DNA of 64,000 nucleotides from Prevotella vespertina (GCF_009728485.1 NZ_VVIQ01000013.1:21814-85813), one strand, 5' to 3'. Shown: positions 26,560 to 35,798, counted from the stretch's first letter. Notes: generated from the sequence alone by a model not told the origin. Made by a program: numbers and translations.

Positions 26560-28077
26560 TTAATCGTCTAAATGTTGGAATGCTTTGGGGAGATAATTGA
26601 TGATATCACTTGCAACAAGGCTCTCTTTGCCAAGTTCTTTAGCGGCAAGGTCGCCTGCAAGACCATGCAAATACATACCAACCATACAGGCATTCTGCTG
26701 ATGATAACCACGTGCAAGAAGGGCGGTAATAATACCTGTGAGCACATCACCACTACCTGCTGTTGCCATTCCGCTGTTACCCGTTGGATTGAAGATTACG
26801 TTTCCGTTGGGTAAGCAAAGTGCACTATTGTGACCTTTTAATATGATATAAGCCTGCAAAGACTTAGCGAGTTCGCAGGTTCGATGTAGACGTTCATAGT
26901 CGGCATTAGCGGGTGATCCCGTTAGACGATCAAGCTCTTTTGGATGTGGAGTCATGATGATTCCCTTTGGTAACTGCTGCATCCATGCACGATGACTAGC
27001 AAGGATATTCAAGGCATCAGCGTCCGCTACGATAGGACATTGTGCACGTCGAATCTGTGCAATCATCGCTATTGCGGTCGTTTCCTGGCGTCCCAAACCT
27101 GGTCCGATACCTAATGCGTCGAAGCCATCAGTGTCTACTGCTTCTGTGAAAGCGGTCTCTTCATGATCCATCTGAAGTACTGCCTCTGGGACAGCTATCT
27201 GCATGATATCATAGTTCTTCTTCGGTGTGATGGCAGTTACCTTACCAACTCCACTACGCAAGCAAGCACGTGTGGCAAGGACTGCCGCACCTGCCATTCC
27301 ATAGCTTCCAGCAACGATAAGAGCATTACCCATGTTGCCTTTGTGAGCGAAGTCTTCGCGATGAAGGAGGCGAGAACGGATGTCATTCTCTTCGAGAACA
27401 TAGTATTGTGCTTCCGTCTTTTGGATGTATTCGGGACTAAGTCGTATATCGAGAACTTTTAGTTTACCGATAAACTGCTGTGCATCTCCAAATAGGAAAG
27501 ACAACTTCCGCTCGTGTAGTGTAAGTGTAAGATACGCATGGATGATATTCGCACGTACGTTATAAGTATTGTCCTCAGACATCAGTCCAGATGGCACATC
27601 AATACTTACGACCTTTGCAGGACTTTGATTGATGTACTTCACCAAAGATGCAAATCCACCAGCTAAAGGCTTGTTTAATCCTGAACCGAAGAGTCCATCA
27701 ACAACAAGCATATCGGCTGTAAGTTCTGGAGGATCAAACTTGGCAGTTACTTCAATGAGGTCTTTTGCATGCTTACCATCAAGCAAACGCTGTCGATTCA
27801 GTACACAATCATCAGAGAGATGATTCGTGATATTGAAGAGATAAGTCTTAACTTTATACCCCTCATTTATCAGCAATCTAGCCACAGCAAGGGCGTCTCC
27901 ACCATTGTTGCCAGGACCAGCAAAGACCACAACAGGCGTGTGAGTGGTCCATTCCTCAGTGATTGCATGAGTGATGGCTTTGGCTGCTCGCTCCATTAAG
28001 TCAATCGACTTAATGGGTTCATGCTCTATTGTATATCTGTCCAGTTCGTGTATCTGGGCGCTTGTAAATATCTTCAT
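26560..28077 (-). CDS. nnr: Bifunctional NAD(P)H-hydrate epimerase / ADP-dependent dehydratase
   Basis: Repairs NADHX and NADPHX, the hydrated forms of NAD(P)H. The 505 residues join a YjeF_N epimerase domain (1 to about 215, with FAGPGNNGGDALAVARLL) to a ribokinase-like dehydratase domain (about 230-505, with LIVAGSYGMAGA, ALGIGPGLGR, MTPHPKELDRL and the catalytic GSGDVLTGIITALLA). Both halves look complete. It is transcribed divergently from hpt. Confidence 0.95.
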   Translation of the reverse strand: MKIFTSAQIHELDRYTIEHEPIKSIDLMERAAKAITHAITEEWTTHTPVVVFAGPGNNGGDALAVARLLINEGYKVKTYLFNITNHLSDDCVLNRQRLLDGKHAKDLIEVTAKFDPPELTADMLVVDGLFGSGLNKPLAGGFASLVKYINQSPAKVVSIDVPSGLMSEDNTYNVRANIIHAYLTLTLHERKLSFLFGDAQQFIGKLKVLDIRLSPEYIQKTEAQYYVLEENDIRSRLLHREDFAHKGNMGNALIVAGSYGMAGAAVLATRACLRSGVGKVTAITPKKNYDIMQIAVPEAVLQMDHEETAFTEAVDTDGFDALGIGPGLGRQETTAIAMIAQIRRAQCPIVADADALNILASHRAWMQQLPKGIIMTPHPKELDRLTGSPANADYERLHRTCELAKSLQAYIILKGHNSALCLPNGNVIFNPTGNSGMATAGSGDVLTGIITALLARGYHQQNACMVGMYLHGLAGDLAAKELGKESLVASDIINYLPKAFQHLDD

Positions 28078-28085
28078 ACTGATGG

Positions 28086-28093
28086 CAAAATTA
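28086..28093 (-). promoter_or_regulatory. Putative -7 box for nnr
   Basis: TAATTTTG on the minus strand immediately upstream of the nnr start. It is so near the ATG (8 bases) that the transcript would have almost no leader. A second overlapping TAATTTTG-like stretch a few bases upstream (28095-28102) is an alternative. Confidence 0.35.
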
Positions 28094-28137
28094 CAAAATT
28101 AATGCTAATCGGATATGTCTGTTTGCTATAAATTTCG

Positions 28138-28145
28138 TAATTTTG
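28138..28145 (+). promoter_or_regulatory. Putative -7 box for hpt
   Basis: TAATTTTG, 24 bases before the chosen hpt ATG. It overlaps the TTG at 28143, which is an argument against that codon as the start. Confidence 0.5.
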
Positions 28146-28169
28146 CGGAAAATAAAGATTTATATCATC

Positions 28170-28709
28170 ATGAGTCGTGTAACTATTAAGGATAAAACGT
28201 TCGAGACATCCCTTCCTGAAAGAGAGATTCTAGAGAGAGTAAAGCAGGTAGCTAATCGTATTAATAAGGATTTTGAGGGAAAGACTCCGCTCTTTCTTGC
28301 GGTATTGAACGGCTCCTTCATGTATGCATCAGACTTAATGAAGAACATCACAATTCCATGTGAGATATCCTTCGTGAAGTTGGCATCTTATCAAGGAACA
28401 AGCTCTACTGGAGCCATTAAAGAGGTGATAGGTCTGAACAATGATATTAGTGGTCGTGAGGTTATCATAGTAGAAGATATTGTCGATACAGGTGCTACTA
28501 TGGAACGAATGTTAGATACATTGAGAGCCCACAAGCCTGCTGGTCTTCACATCTGCACCTTATTGTTGAAGCCAGGTAAGCTCACAGTCCCATTGAATAT
28601 AGAGTATGCAGCGTTTGAGATACCTAATGATTTTATTGTAGGTTATGGGCTCGACTATGACCAAGAGGGTCGTAATTTAAGAGATATTTATACGCTTGTA
28701 AAAGATTAA
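28170..28709 (+). CDS. hpt: Hypoxanthine phosphoribosyltransferase
   Basis: Purine salvage enzyme that joins hypoxanthine or guanine to PRPP. From the ATG at 28170 the product has 179 residues, the usual length. The PRPP-binding signature VIIVEDIVDTGATM is present, as is the early VLNGSFMYASDLM loop. The upstream TTG at 28143 would add nine residues inside the promoter. adk follows after six bases, so the two form one purine nucleotide operon. Confidence 0.95.
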   Translation: MSRVTIKDKTFETSLPEREILERVKQVANRINKDFEGKTPLFLAVLNGSFMYASDLMKNITIPCEISFVKLASYQGTSSTGAIKEVIGLNNDISGREVIIVEDIVDTGATMERMLDTLRAHKPAGLHICTLLLKPGKLTVPLNIEYAAFEIPNDFIVGYGLDYDQEGRNLRDIYTLVKD

Positions 28710-28715
28710 AGAATA

Positions 28716-29288
28716 ATGAAGAATATTGTTATTTTTGGTGCGCCTGGTGCTGGAAAGGGTACTCAGAGCGACAAGATGATTGAGAAGTATGGTTTTGAAC
28801 ACATCTCTACTGGGGATGTACTTCGTAATGAAATCAAGAACGGAACAGAGTTAGGTAAGACTGCAAAGGGCTACATTGACAATGGTCAGCTTATACCAGA
28901 TGAATTGATGGTAGACATCCTTGCAAGTGTTTATGATAGTTTTGGAAAGGATCACAAGGGTGTTATCTTTGATGGTTTCCCACGTACAATACCACAAGCG
29001 GAAGCACTGAAGAAGATGTTAGCAGAGCGTGGTCATAATGTTGCTGCAATGATTGAGTTGTTCGTACCAGAGGACGAGTTAATGCAGCGTTTGGTACTCC
29101 GTGGACAGCAAAGTGGTCGTTCTGATGACAACGAGGAGACAATCAAGAAGCGTCTTAATGTTTACCACACACAGACTTCACCATTGATTGAATGGTATGA
29201 GGGTGAGGGTATTCACCATCATGTAGAAGGCTTAGGTTCTGTTGATGAGATATTCAATAGAATTGCAGAGGTTATAGAACAACTATAA
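28716..29288 (+). CDS. adk: Adenylate kinase
   Basis: Interconverts ATP, AMP and ADP. 190 residues, the short form without a zinc-binding LID insert. The P-loop GAPGAGKGT lies at residues 8-16, with the AMP-binding STGDVLRNE and FDGFPRT motifs and the short LID RGQQSGRSDDNEETIKKRL. It follows hpt closely and is separated from obgE by a long inverted repeat. Confidence 0.97.
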   Translation: MKNIVIFGAPGAGKGTQSDKMIEKYGFEHISTGDVLRNEIKNGTELGKTAKGYIDNGQLIPDELMVDILASVYDSFGKDHKGVIFDGFPRTIPQAEALKKMLAERGHNVAAMIELFVPEDELMQRLVLRGQQSGRSDDNEETIKKRLNVYHTQTSPLIEWYEGEGIHHHVEGLGSVDEIFNRIAEVIEQL

Positions 29289-29296
29289 TAACAAAG

Positions 29297-29385
29297 GCCT
29301 CCCCAAGCCCCTCCAAAGGAGGGGATGTCTGATTACCTCAAGTGGTAACTTAAACATCCCCTCCTTTGGAGGGGCTTGGGGAGGC
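29297..29385. repeat. Perfect 32-bp inverted repeat between adk and obgE
   Basis: The arm at 29297-29328 and the arm at 29354-29385 are exact reverse complements with a 25-base loop. Each arm holds its own palindrome CCCCTCCAAAGGAGGGG. The outer ends (GCCTCCCC ... GGGGAGGC) resemble the ends of the 244-bp elements. No T-run follows, so it is not a standard terminator. Confidence 0.85.
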
Positions 29386-29404
29386 TTCTCTTTAAATATA
29401 TATA

Positions 29405-30574
29405 ATGGATAGTAACTTCGTAGACTATGTAAAGATTTACTGTCGATCAGGTAAGGGTGGAAGAGGCTCTATGCACCTTCGTCATGTGAAGTACAACCCT
29501 AATGGCGGTCCTGATGGTGGTGATGGAGGTAAAGGCGGAAGCGTTTATCTGCGTGGTAACCATAACTATTGGACATTGCTTCACTTGAAGTATCAGCGTC
29601 ATGTCTACGCCGAACATGGAGGCAATGGAGGCCGTGATAAGTGCCACGGAACGGATGGTAAGGATGTTTATATTGATGTCCCATGTGGTACGGTGGTATA
29701 TGATGCCGAGACAGGAAAGTATGTCTGCGATGTTATGCACGATGGGCAGACGGTGATGTTGTTGAAAGGTGGACGAGGAGGATTGGGCAATTTCCAATTC
29801 AGAACATCGACAAACCAGGCTCCACGTTACGCCCAACCGGGTGAGCCAATGCAGGAGATGACGGTCATACTTGAGCTTAAACTCTTAGCCGATGTGGGAC
29901 TTGTTGGATTCCCCAATGCCGGTAAGTCGACCTTGTTATCATCGCTTTCAAGTGCGAAACCAAAGATTGCCAATTACCCTTTCACTACAATGGAACCATC
30001 GTTGGGCATTGTTAGCTATCGTGATAATCAGAGTTTCGTGATGGCTGACATACCGGGTATTATCGAGGGAGCTAGCGAAGGAAAGGGACTCGGTTTGCGC
30101 TTCCTTCGTCATATTGAGCGCAACTCTCTCTTGCTCTTTATGGTGCCTGGTGATACGGATGATATCAAGAAGGAATATGAGATTCTACTCAATGAACTAA
30201 GGCAATTCAACCCTGAGATGCTCGATAAACATCGTGTCTTGGCGGTTACGAAGTGCGACTTACTGGACGAGGAACTCATCGAAATGCTCAAAGAAACATT
30301 ACCCGATGACCTCCCTGTAGTATTCATTTCGGCTGTAACTGGTCAAGGGATTGATGATTTAAAGGACGTTCTTTGGAAGGAACTAAACGCTGAAAGCAAT
30401 AAGTTGCAAGACATAACTTCAGAGGACACACTCGTTCATCGCGATAAAGATATGAGTCGTTTCGCTGCGGAATTGGCTGCAGAAGATGCCGACATAGACG
30501 ATGTTGAGGAGGTTGGTATCGATGAATTGGATGAGGTGGAAGACCTTGATGACTTTGAATATACCAATGATTAA
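29405..30574 (+). CDS. obgE: Obg-family GTPase
   Basis: Ribosome-associated GTPase needed for 50S assembly. 389 residues: the glycine-rich Obg domain (1 to about 158, with [13 protein letters not shown]), the G domain with G1 GFPNAGKST at 168-176, G3 DIPG and G4 TKCD, and a strongly acidic C-terminal tail ([12 protein letters not shown] onward). It overlaps pgeF by eight bases (ATGATTAA). Confidence 0.97.
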   Translation: MDSNFVDYVKIYCRSGKGGRGSMHLRHVKYNPNGGPDGGDGGKGGSVYLRGNHNYWTLLHLKYQRHVYAEHGGNGGRDKCHGTDGKDVYIDVPCGTVVYDAETGKYVCDVMHDGQTVMLLKGGRGGLGNFQFRTSTNQAPRYAQPGEPMQEMTVILELKLLADVGLVGFPNAGKSTLLSSLSSAKPKIANYPFTTMEPSLGIVSYRDNQSFVMADIPGIIEGASEGKGLGLRFLRHIERNSLLLFMVPGDTDDIKKEYEILLNELRQFNPEMLDKHRVLAVTKCDLLDEELIEMLKETLPDDLPVVFISAVTGQGIDDLKDVLWKELNAESNKLQDITSEDTLVHRDKDMSRFAAELAAEDADIDDVEEVGIDELDEVEDLDDFEYTND

Positions 30575-31346
30575 GCCCGTATTACACTATTATGACATTG
30601 CCAAAGGGGTTGTTGCTTTCAGCACAACTCGGCATGGTGGTGTCAGCAAGGGACAGCTTGCCACGCTGAACATCAACCCTCATCGTGGGGATGAGCCTAC
30701 TGCTGTTGCCACAAACTTACAAGCTGTAGCAACCGAGATAGGGGTTGAGGCGGATAGATTTGTGCGCCTTCATCAGATACACGAAACCCATTGTCTGATC
30801 GTAACAAGCGATTTCTTCCAATTATCAAAGGCTCAACAAGCAGAAAAGGAAGAGGGGAAAGATGCCGTCATTACCGATTGTTGTAATGTTTGCATTGGTG
30901 TGCACACTGCTGATTGCGTACCTGTTCTCTTCTACGACCCCACTCATCACGCCATAGGAGCAGCCCATGCAGGGTGGAGGGGGACGGTGCAGCGTATCGC
31001 ACAACACACCTTGAAGCACATGATGGAGCAATATGATACGAAGCCAGCAGAGCTTAAAGTCGTTATTGGACCCTGCATATCTGAAAAGAACTTTGAGGTA
31101 GGGCAGGAGGTATATGACGCCTTCGCCACAGCGAACTTCCCTATGGATCGTATTGCAAAGAGGCACGAGAAGTGGCATATAGACCTCCCTCTTTGCAACC
31201 AACTACAGCTTGAAGAGATGGGAGTTCCCGCCTCGAACATCCTTCAATCAGCTATTTGTACCTACGATAATGCCGATGACTTCTTCTCGGCACGAATCCT
31301 CAAAGAGGGTTTCGGAACCATTTATACGGGTATTGCTCTGCGTTAG
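30567..31346 (+). CDS. pgeF: PgeF/YfiH-family copper-type oxidase / purine nucleoside phosphorylase
   Basis: From the ATG at 30567 the product has 259 residues. It carries the zinc-site motifs of the family: [24 protein letters not shown] and [14 protein letters not shown]. Relatives process purine nucleosides, and in some bacteria help correct peptidoglycan precursor errors. The reading frame stays open upstream to 30501, but those residues are an out-of-frame shadow of obgE; the ATG overlapping the obgE stop gives the proper N-terminus ([10 protein letters not shown]). Confidence 0.9.
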   Translation: MIKPVLHYYDIAKGVVAFSTTRHGGVSKGQLATLNINPHRGDEPTAVATNLQAVATEIGVEADRFVRLHQIHETHCLIVTSDFFQLSKAQQAEKEEGKDAVITDCCNVCIGVHTADCVPVLFYDPTHHAIGAAHAGWRGTVQRIAQHTLKHMMEQYDTKPAELKVVIGPCISEKNFEVGQEVYDAFATANFPMDRIAKRHEKWHIDLPLCNQLQLEEMGVPASNILQSAICTYDNADDFFSARILKEGFGTIYTGIALR

Positions 31347-31374
31347 TTTCTTCACTTCTAAATACTTAACAGGA

Positions 31375-31959
31375 ATGAGAAAAATAGTCTTTATCTTCGT
31401 AATCAGTGCCTTGCTATTGTCCTGTACAGATAGCCGTCAAGGGCAATTAAGCAAGGTCTTATTCCTATTGAATTGGTCGGGTGGCTTCGATGACTATACA
31501 CTAACGAAGACAGCAAGGTGCTCTTACAATTATGATAGCCTGTTGGCTAAGGTCGACACAGCCTTTATGAAGCGTAGAAAGGCAGTTGCTTATCCGCGTG
31601 TTCAAGACTTGTTAGACAGCCTTTGCACCAATTCTCAACTCCTAACTTATACCCATCATCGTTATTCACCCGTTGTTCGTCTCTCCGCATTGGACGCTTT
31701 GATAAGACGAAAGAGCCCTCATGTGGAGCAGGTTTTATTGCAAACTTACAATGACACAAGCATGATTAGTGTTGGTGGAGACGATTATTTCTGGGAGGAG
31801 GCAGTAGGGAGTATAGCCCTCCGACACGTGCAGCAAAGTCGTAAGAAAGGTGTAATTACGCTGCGCGACTCGCTGTATAACGATTCATTAGCACTATCCC
31901 AACCCATGTTAGCAACGTTCCGTTATATCAAACAACTACATTCTTCCCATTTGAAATAA
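31375..31959 (+). CDS. Hypothetical lipoprotein with HEAT-like segment
   Basis: 194 residues from ATG 31375, preceded by AGGA; the open frame extends upstream to 31210 but overlaps pgeF and lacks a signal peptide there. The N-terminus MRKIVFIFVISALLLSC is a clean lipoprotein signal with Cys17. The rest is mainly helical; VVRLSALDALIRRKSPHVE and YFWEEAVGSIALRHVQQ look like HEAT-type helical repeats. I do not recognise the family. It is likely the last gene of the adk/obgE/pgeF transcript. A 9-bp inverted repeat (CATCCGTAT/ATACGGATG, 31967-32009) follows. Confidence 0.7.
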   Translation: MRKIVFIFVISALLLSCTDSRQGQLSKVLFLLNWSGGFDDYTLTKTARCSYNYDSLLAKVDTAFMKRRKAVAYPRVQDLLDSLCTNSQLLTYTHHRYSPVVRLSALDALIRRKSPHVEQVLLQTYNDTSMISVGGDDYFWEEAVGSIALRHVQQSRKKGVITLRDSLYNDSLALSQPMLATFRYIKQLHSSHLK

Positions 31960-32034
31960 CGCCTAACATCCGTATTGCTGACATACTCTAATCACGGAAC
32001 ATACGGATGAGATAACTCCATCTGATCTACCCCA

Positions 32035-32190
32035 AAGGGGAAAGGAAGAGCCTCACTTTCCAACTTCTCACCGAATGGAGAGGGGAGTGAAGATAGTGGC
32101 TTGCAAATGAAGAGAGGCTTTCTTCACATCAAAGAGAGCCTCCCTTTACATCAAAGAAACGCCTTCTTGCATTGCAAGAGAGCCTCCCTT
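32035..32190. repeat. Diverged remnants of the 244-bp element family
   Basis: Recognisable pieces: CCGAATGGAGAGGGGAGTGA, GGCTTGCAAATGAAGAGAGG, CATCAAAGAAACGCC. The order matches the element but the terminal repeats are decayed. Confidence 0.45.
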
Positions 32191-32350
32191 GAAGTGTCAC
32201 TTATGGTCACATCAATATAACCTTACTTCTCTTTATCGCATTTAAGTATGTTGGATGTAACTGATAGATAGCCTTGCAAGTTAAGACTAAGTATGTCCGT
32301 CTCACTCTTCATAGCATCAGTACGTCCCATTAGAACCGCTGGGTCGTGGG

Positions 32351-32438
32351 TTATACACGTTTGTAGAACTCGTTATACACGTCTGTATAATTGATTATAC
32401 ACACTTGTATAACTCCTTCTACACGCCTGTATAATCTA
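32351..32438. repeat. 22-bp tandem array with internal dyads (4 units)
   Basis: Four adjacent 22-base units at 32351, 32373, 32395 and 32417. The best unit contains TTATACACGTCTGTATAA, a perfect dyad TTATACA-N4-TGTATAA. The other units keep most of it (TTATACACACTTGTATAA, TTCTACACGCCTGTATAA). No spacers, so not CRISPR. Confidence 0.9.
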
Positions 32439-32496
32439 ATAGAGTAACGCTCTGAAGGGTGCAAGAGATACTTATGAGAGGCGACGGGAGATACTT

Positions 32497-32540
32497 AAAG
32501 GGATGTGCGGAGGGTGGTTTACACCTCGACACATCCCTTT
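32497..32540. terminator. Hairpin between the convergent lipoprotein and AAA/PD-(D/E)XK genes
   Basis: AAAGGGATGTG (32497-32507) and CACATCCCTTT (32530-32540) are exact inverted repeats, with an inner partial stem (GAGGGTGG/ACACCTC). It lies 40 bases after the stop of the minus-strand gene at 32581 and probably ends that transcript. There is no strong T-run. Confidence 0.55.
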
Positions 32541-32580
32541 AATCCTGTTGAAAGTAAGGTTTGTTATGCGCTAAGCCGAC

Positions 32581-34122
32581 TTATGCTATCAGCCATTTGT
32601 CTATACATCTCTTCTCAAGCGAGAAGTTAACACCAATCTTGAAGAGCTGTCGCTTGTCCATTGCAAAGGGTTGAGCATAACCTTTCTCATCGATTTGCTG
32701 CAGTGCAACATCAGCCGAACCATCAAGTTTAAACTCGACAATATAGACGTAATCATTCGTCTCAATCGTCAAGTCCATACGCCCATTACTGGTCGTGCGT
32801 TCCACCTTTGTATAGAATCCCATCATCTTTGCTATAAGATAGAAAGCGTTTTGGAAGTATAGTTCCGAGTTCCCCACAATCTTATAGTCGGTATCTGCAA
32901 AGAGTGTTGCCATGCGTTGCATGAAGTCTTCTGGACGTCCCGAACGAAGGTCACGCACGAACTCGCCCATTGAAAAAGGCGTCTCTGGATTGCGCAAACC
33001 AGTGTAATAAGGCAGCAAGAAACGTGTGAATCCCTCCTCAACTTCCTTATTAGGAAAGCCCAAGCGATACTCCCCGAACTCCTCATCAAAGCTTTTAATG
33101 GTGAGGTAACCACTCTGGTAAAGGACAGGAATAGGGTTGTTTGATGCCGTATCAATACAGTTGAGAACATCCGCAGTTGATACCTCTTTCGTCAAGTTGG
33201 GCAGCCTGTAATTGTCCTGTTTCAGCAACTCCACGAGGTAAGTGGGTGTACCCGTTTCAAACCAATAACTACCGAATTGCAGTCGTTTGAAGGTGTTTAG
33301 CAAGCTAAAAGGATTATAGATTCCAATGCCATTCTCCACGAAGTGATAGCCATCATATCGTTCTTTTAATCGGCAAAGTGCCTCTTCCACGGATAGTTTA
33401 TACTTAGTGGCAAGTTGCTTGATAGGCTCTGCGAAGATGGTTTCTAACTCATCTTGCGTAACGCCACAAAGTGCTTGGTACTCCTCATCCATTGATAGAT
33501 CTTGCAGGTTGTTGAGGTCGCTAAAGACGCTAACCTTGCCGAACTTCGTTACACCAGTGAGTAAGGCGAAGCGGATGTAGCGGTCTTGTGACTTCAAAGC
33601 ACCATAGACCGACTTCAATAAACCACGATAGTCAGCCTGCAACTCATTGTTCCCTATGGCTTGCAAGAGCGGTTTGTCATACTCATCCACTAGGATAACT
33701 ACCTGCTTACCAGTCTTCTTATAGGCTCGTTCTATCACTCCAGAGAAGCGTAATGAGAGTGTTGTCTCTTGTTCGTAACTGCCATATAGCTCCTCCCACC
33801 TCGATATGTTCCAATCAAGAATAGCCTCAAGTTTCTGGGTATCATCATACTTCTGACTATTCAAGTCGAGGTGTAGAACAGGATAACTAGCCCATTCCTT
33901 CTCCAAAGAGTCAATGGCTAAGCCTGCAAAGAGTTCCTTCTTTCCAGAGAAGTAAGCCTCTAAGGTTGATACGAGAAGACTCTTACCAAAGCGGCGCGGA
34001 CGGCTTAGGAAGTAGTATTTCCCATCCCTTGTTAAGTTGTAAATCATGTCAGTCTTGTCTACATACAAGAACTTACTTTTCCTTATGTCTTCGAAACTCT
34101 GTAATCCAATCGGGTACTTCAT
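32581..34122 (-). CDS. AAA-ATPase-like / PD-(D/E)XK nuclease-like protein
   Basis: 513 residues. N-terminal AAA-ATPase_like domain: GLQSFEDIRKSKFLYVDKT leads to a P-loop-like RPRRFGKSLL at 41-50, then ILVDEYDKPLL as Walker B and LTGVTKFGKVSVFSDLNNL. The C-terminal PDDEXK_9-like domain has GRMDLTIE ... YVYIVEFKLDG, giving the D-ExK nuclease residues. Preceded by TAAGGAGG, a strong ribosome site. Members of this family are abundant and multicopy in Bacteroidota, and their role is unknown; some behave as mobile or selfish genes. No partner gene is adjacent. Confidence 0.9.
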   Translation of the reverse strand: MKYPIGLQSFEDIRKSKFLYVDKTDMIYNLTRDGKYYFLSRPRRFGKSLLVSTLEAYFSGKKELFAGLAIDSLEKEWASYPVLHLDLNSQKYDDTQKLEAILDWNISRWEELYGSYEQETTLSLRFSGVIERAYKKTGKQVVILVDEYDKPLLQAIGNNELQADYRGLLKSVYGALKSQDRYIRFALLTGVTKFGKVSVFSDLNNLQDLSMDEEYQALCGVTQDELETIFAEPIKQLATKYKLSVEEALCRLKERYDGYHFVENGIGIYNPFSLLNTFKRLQFGSYWFETGTPTYLVELLKQDNYRLPNLTKEVSTADVLNCIDTASNNPIPVLYQSGYLTIKSFDEEFGEYRLGFPNKEVEEGFTRFLLPYYTGLRNPETPFSMGEFVRDLRSGRPEDFMQRMATLFADTDYKIVGNSELYFQNAFYLIAKMMGFYTKVERTTSNGRMDLTIETNDYVYIVEFKLDGSADVALQQIDEKGYAQPFAMDKRQLFKIGVNFSLEKRCIDKWLIA

Positions 34123-34186
34123 CTTCTGCCTCCTTACTCTTTTTATAATGCTAAAAGGACTTACCTAAGTCGCAGAGAAAAGCCTA

Positions 34187-34372
34187 TTACTTGTGGCGAT
34201 TGGCTCTTTGCTGGCGGTACTTAGCCTTTTGCTTAGCACTGCCAGAGCCGTGCGCACCAGTAATATACTTCTTCTTCTTGGCTTTAGTCTTTACTTTCCC
34301 ATCATCATTCTTGGGCTTTGATGCACCTCGAAAGACCATTCCTCCTTCTATAATATCATCTATCTCGCTCAT
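34187..34372 (-). CDS. Small basic hypothetical protein
   Basis: 61 residues. The N-terminal third is acidic (MSEIDDIIEGG) and the rest is very Lys/Arg-rich (KTKAKKKKYITGAHGSGSAK, then QRANRHK). Starts 11 bases after the AICAR transformylase stop on the same strand, suggesting cotranscription. The composition suggests RNA or nucleic acid binding, but no domain is recognised. The shadow frame on the other strand is hydrophobic and has no start context. Confidence 0.6.
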   Translation of the reverse strand: MSEIDDIIEGGMVFRGASKPKNDDGKVKTKAKKKKYITGAHGSGSAKQKAKYRQQRANRHK

Positions 34373-34383
34373 ACAAAATCGGT

Positions 34384-35565
34384 TTAATGATGGAATAAAC
34401 GTACTCCTGTGAATGCCATTGCGATACCATATTTATCGCAAGTATCGATGACATGGTCGTCACGAATGCTGCCACCAGCCTGCGCAATATACTCCACTCC
34501 ACTCTTGTGGGCACGTTCGATGTTGTCACCGAAGGGGAAGAAGGCATCCGAACCGAGTGCTACTCCTGTGTTCTTAGCAATCCATTCCTTGCGTTCCTCA
34601 CGTGTGAGAGGCTCTGGACGAGTGGTAAAGAACTGTTGCCAAACCCCTTCTTGCAATACGTCCTCATACTCATCTGAGATGTAAACATTGATGGTGTTAT
34701 CACGATCGGCACGACGAATACCCTCCTTGAAAGGTAGGTTCATCACCTTTGGACATTGACGCAACCACCACTCATCAGCCTTATTACCAGCCAAACGAGT
34801 GCAGTGAATACGACTCTGCTGACCGGCTCCGATACCGATAGCCTGCCCATCCTTCACATAGCAAACAGAGTTACTTTGTGTGTACTTCAGTGTGATGAGC
34901 GAGATAATAAGGTCGCGTTTTGCCTCTTCGGTGAACGTTTTATTCTTTGTAGGGATATTCTCGAAGAGCGCAGGATCATCTAGTTTCACCTCGTTTCTGC
35001 CCTGTTCAAAGGTAATGCCAAACACTTGCTTGTGCTCGATAGGGGCTGGAGTGTAATTCGGATCAATCTTTATAACGTTGTAACCACCCTTGCGTTTCGC
35101 CTTGAGAATGTCTAGTGCTTCAGGTGTAAAGTCAGGTGCAATCACACCATCACTGACCTCACGTTTGATGAGCAAAGCCGTTTCCTTGTCACAAGTATCA
35201 CTAAGTGCACAGAAGTCGCCATACGAACACATACGGTCGGCGCCACGTGCTCTTGCGTATGCACTAGCCAATGGTGTCAACTCGAAGTCGACGTCATCAA
35301 CGAAGTAAATCTTCTTTAGTGTGTCACTAAGAGGCAGTCCTACGGCAGCACCAGCAGGGCTAACATGTTTGAACGAAGCTGCTGCGGGCAGTCCAGTAGC
35401 AGCCTTTAATTCCTTAACGAGTTGCCAACTATTAAGCGCATCGAGGAAGTTTATGTATCCTGGACGCCCACTAAGAACAGTGATAGGGAGTTCGCCTTCC
35501 TCCATATAAATACGTGAAGGCGTTTGGTTCGGATTGCATCCGTACTTAAGAGCTAATTCTTTCAT
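34384..35565 (-). CDS. Stand-alone AICAR transformylase (PurH C-terminal domain only)
   Basis: 393 residues equal to the transformylase half of PurH: LKYGCNPNQTPSRIY at the N-terminus, the catalytic KHVSPAGAAVG (Lys and His of the formyl transfer site), SNSVCYVKDGQAIGIGAGQQ with the substrate-binding loop, and GSDAFFPFGDNIERA. The IMP cyclohydrolase domain that precedes this in ordinary ~520-residue PurH is absent, and no start or remnant of it lies upstream. It converts AICAR with 10-formyl-THF to FAICAR; the last step to IMP must come from another gene. Confidence 0.92.
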   Translation of the reverse strand: MKELALKYGCNPNQTPSRIYMEEGELPITVLSGRPGYINFLDALNSWQLVKELKAATGLPAAASFKHVSPAGAAVGLPLSDTLKKIYFVDDVDFELTPLASAYARARGADRMCSYGDFCALSDTCDKETALLIKREVSDGVIAPDFTPEALDILKAKRKGGYNVIKIDPNYTPAPIEHKQVFGITFEQGRNEVKLDDPALFENIPTKNKTFTEEAKRDLIISLITLKYTQSNSVCYVKDGQAIGIGAGQQSRIHCTRLAGNKADEWWLRQCPKVMNLPFKEGIRRADRDNTINVYISDEYEDVLQEGVWQQFFTTRPEPLTREERKEWIAKNTGVALGSDAFFPFGDNIERAHKSGVEYIAQAGGSIRDDHVIDTCDKYGIAMAFTGVRLFHH

Positions 35566-35596
35566 ATAACTTATGTGGTATATGTGATTGGTGCTA

Positions 35597-35604
35597 CAAA
35601 GGTA
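35597..35604 (-). promoter_or_regulatory. Putative -7 box for the AICAR transformylase gene
   Basis: TACCTTTG on the minus strand, 32 bases upstream of the ATG. No -33 TTG identified. The rest of the divergent gap to ridA holds a weak TAATTTTA (about 35690-35697) that might serve ridA. Confidence 0.45.
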
Positions 35605-35798
35605 GCGAAAAATAATTGAAAAGCCCTTTCTCCTTCGTTGTTATTCGATAAAAATCACTGCTATGCTTTGTTCCTTTTATAGAAAAATAGTAATTTTACA
35701 GCCGTAAATAACAGTATTAACAGGTAAGGAATGGGGATGTTAGCGTTGCTCCTGATGACTTCTTTAACGTCTCTAACTCCTTTTTAAATCTTAAAGAC

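Noticed and set aside
30501..30566. Upstream extension of pgeF to 30501
   Set aside because: It overlaps the obgE acidic tail out of frame, and the ATG at 30567 gives the expected N-terminus and a coupled start.
31210..31374. Upstream extension of the lipoprotein gene to 31210
   Set aside because: It lies inside pgeF and would bury the clear lipoprotein signal at residue 56.
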